Source: Tubiluchus corallicola (lineage: Eukaryota > Priapulida > Priapulimorpha > Priapulimorphida > Tubiluchidae). From it: DNA of 60,000 nt. Location: NCBI GenBank assembly GCA_030141605.1, contig JAQGDQ010000339.1, forward strand, positions 64,001 through 124,000. The letters are read 5' to 3'. The notes below the pieces were generated by a model. It did not search any database. It had not been told where the DNA came from and was given only the letters and a program-made list of their open reading frames with translations. This document shows positions 58,204-60,000 of the stretch, piece after piece (positions within the stretch are counted from its first letter, which is position 1; each line of letters opens with the position of its first letter). The translations under genes and the position numbers were made by a program.

Positions 58204-59616
58204 TCCACTGTCTATAATACTTCACAAATCCTAACTGTACGGCCGTGACTGCCACATAACAGGCTGATATCTTGGACACACCGAACTCCGTTCACCTCTC
58301 TCTTTCTTAGCAAGAACCAAAATCTTCTTTCGATTTACAAGAGCATATCTGTGGACAATGCCCATGCTACAGTATCAATTCATACACTTTCCCATTTTCG
58401 AATTTAAAGTCGATAATCTCAATAGGAGTTTATTGTCCCACTTTCTGTTACTTGTTCCAGTTGTTTGTAATCTTTCTGCTCTATGTAGAAGATTGTAGTC
58501 CACTTTTGTACTTCGTCGTGGGCTTTGGAAAATATTAAAGAAAATACTAAGTACCGGTCTGGACCTGACTGACAGTGGTACTCCCATTGCCAGAATGAAG
58601 TTTTTTGCATGCCTGATACCTGTTTTGGATAATATGTGCCAATAATTTGATAGGTACTGTGAGGCGGTCTACTTGGCCACATTTTTTTATTGAAGGTGCA
58701 CCTCGGTACAGGAAGGTGTACTAATACGGCACTGTGCACCACCACCATGTGGTGAGGCCCATTTTGCTAGGCCCATTTTTTCACTGCTATGAATAAAGAA
58801 TGCAGAAAAAAATCCATGTGCACCCAATATATCAGGCATGCACAGCGAACTTCTCAGTCTGGTGACCCACTATTGCCAATGATCATCACTATCACGATTT
58901 CTGAACAGAAATGCCTTTTTACTATTCCATTCTATTCTTCTGAAAAATAATGACTGGCAAAATATTTTCGGCACCGAAATCTAATTGCAGCCATATTGAA
59001 ATGACTGATGCGCTGCTTGCTGTGTGGTTATTTCATTACGTTACACCTCTAATATCTGCAAAACTTATCTTATATTTACAACTACGCCATTGTGGCGGTT
59101 TTATACCTGATATTCAAAACACCGTGCAATGGCTTTGTGTCAGGGTCACGGGTCACAAAAACATCAAACAAACGTTTAACGGCATAATTAAACATGTTTA
59201 TTAACCCTAACATTAAAATTGGAATCAAAAGGGCTCAAACTACTATCCGAAAACGTGGTCCCGACATTAACAAAGACATTTCTAATTAGTGGCACACCAA
59301 ACTTTCAATGCGCAATGACAAGCACACATTTGCTTAATAACAGGGCTGGCCCTGACATTCGGCCATGCTCCAGTCATGTGACCTCACATGATGTACAATT
59401 CAGTTCAGGAATCACTAGGCTAACATCAATGTTAACATAATTCAGCGTAGCATAACTAACATTCAAACTGGCAGAATGCAATACAAACAGCGAACAAACT
59501 TTCAAAGTTGAAATCTAAGAACAACTAGAATCAGAAGTGTGCAATACAAGTTATATGCACCAAAATCAAACAAACATTTTCAAAAGTCAAGAATGAAACA
59601 AGCTATTTTGTCAAAC
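58204..59616. other. Probable LTR/untranslated DNA of the flanking retroelements
   Basis: It lies between the Gypsy pol end and the gag-like remnant, where an LTR would be expected, but I could not place TG...CA ends or a duplicate. Short open frames (58419-58748, 58950-59204) have no recognised motif. Confidence 0.35.
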
Positions 59617-60000
59617 TCAAGCTAAAGAATAATCTGTGAGTCTTTTTGGCAACCTCAGACTTCTACGAGGCCTTAAATTAAAAACATGTCCATCATTTGT
59701 AAATACTTGTCCCAATCACGACAGCCACTTTTCACATATTGCGTTAATGCTTCACAAAGAGTCAAATTAAACTGTTCACATTGTCCATTGTAACAAGCAT
59801 GGTACACTGAAGTCCTCAATTTTTATATACCTAACTTATCATTGATTTGCTTCACCAAATCAGATTCAAAATTTGCACCTTGATCAGTCAACAAAGTTTT
59901 AGGCACTCCATAATGACATATAAAATCAACAATACATTTAGCATCAGATTCAGCACTCTGATTACGAATCGGATACAATTCTACAAATTTAGAGAACAAG
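59617..60000 (-). pseudogene. Ty3/Gypsy integrase end, runs off the window
   Basis: The minus strand encodes FSKFVELYPIRNQSAESDAK, HYGVPKTLLTDQGANFESDL, LTLCEALTQYVKSG and DWDKYLQMMDM, the Gypsy integrase core with the 'TDQG-NF-S' catalytic motif. A TAA interrupts after DKLGI (about 59843). The segment after LQMMDM jumps to RPRRSLRLPKRLTDYSLA and a stop at 59617, so the integrase end and chromodomain-side region are deleted. The upstream part lies beyond 60000. Confidence 0.88.

Noticed and set aside
58419-58748. 109-codon minus-strand ORF
   Set aside because: No motif, and located in the probable LTR region; overlapped by another frame on the same strand.

Overview
The window comes from a nuclear genome of a non-vertebrate animal. 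The evidence is two multi-exon animal genes with GT/AG introns and conserved intron positions, dense DNA-transposon MITEs, hAT, Tc1, Merlin, BEL, Gypsy and non-LTR remnants, a 5S-derived retroelement, and AT-rich intergenic DNA. I cannot name the species. Prokaryotic signals (operons, ribosome binding sites, CRISPR, IS elements) are absent.

Two host genes dominate. (1) A transglutaminase gene lies on the minus strand, with sixteen coding exons recovered between 34391 (ATG) and 7849 (TGA). Exon phases match throughout, and the Cys-His-Asp triad, the N-terminal sandwich, the core and both C-terminal barrels are present. One conserved exon of about 35 codons is missing between 27875 and 24722, in the intron that holds the only assembly gap (26115-26133). 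The protein ends in a long acidic low-complexity tail. (2) The gene for the mitochondrial complex I assembly factor NDUFAF6 lies on the plus strand, with nine exons from 34555 to 43325 that encode an uninterrupted 296-residue protein. The two start codons are head to head, 163 bp apart, so the genes probably share a bidirectional promoter.

1-7.8 kb is intergenic: a 26-bp tandem array, a reverse-transcriptase fossil, several terminal-inverted-repeat MITEs and a degenerate TTAGGG block. 7.8-34.4 kb is the transglutaminase gene. Its introns carry five minisatellites (80, 48, 35, 33 and 50 bp units), microsatellites and MITEs with TA or TTAA target sites. 34.5-43.3 kb is NDUFAF6, with a 5S-headed insertion in intron 1, a reverse-transcriptase fragment in intron 6 and MITEs in introns 6 and 8.

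43.3-60 kb is a transposon graveyard. It holds a hAT/ZMYM1-like transposase with two in-frame TAG codons, an internally deleted Tc1 element, a non-LTR 3' end, a structurally complete 3.23-kb hAT element (8-bp target duplications, 12-bp inverted ends, 861-codon ORF), a Merlin-like transposase, a BEL gag fused in frame to a hAT fragment, a BEL primer-binding site and a Gypsy integrase running off the window edge.

I found no convincing previously undescribed multi-gene system. The points most worth checking are the divergent TGase/NDUFAF6 pair, the missing exon at the gap, the G-rich and hairpin-forming arrays transcribed with the transglutaminase, the complete hAT with an apparent catalytic substitution, and the 5S-headed element.
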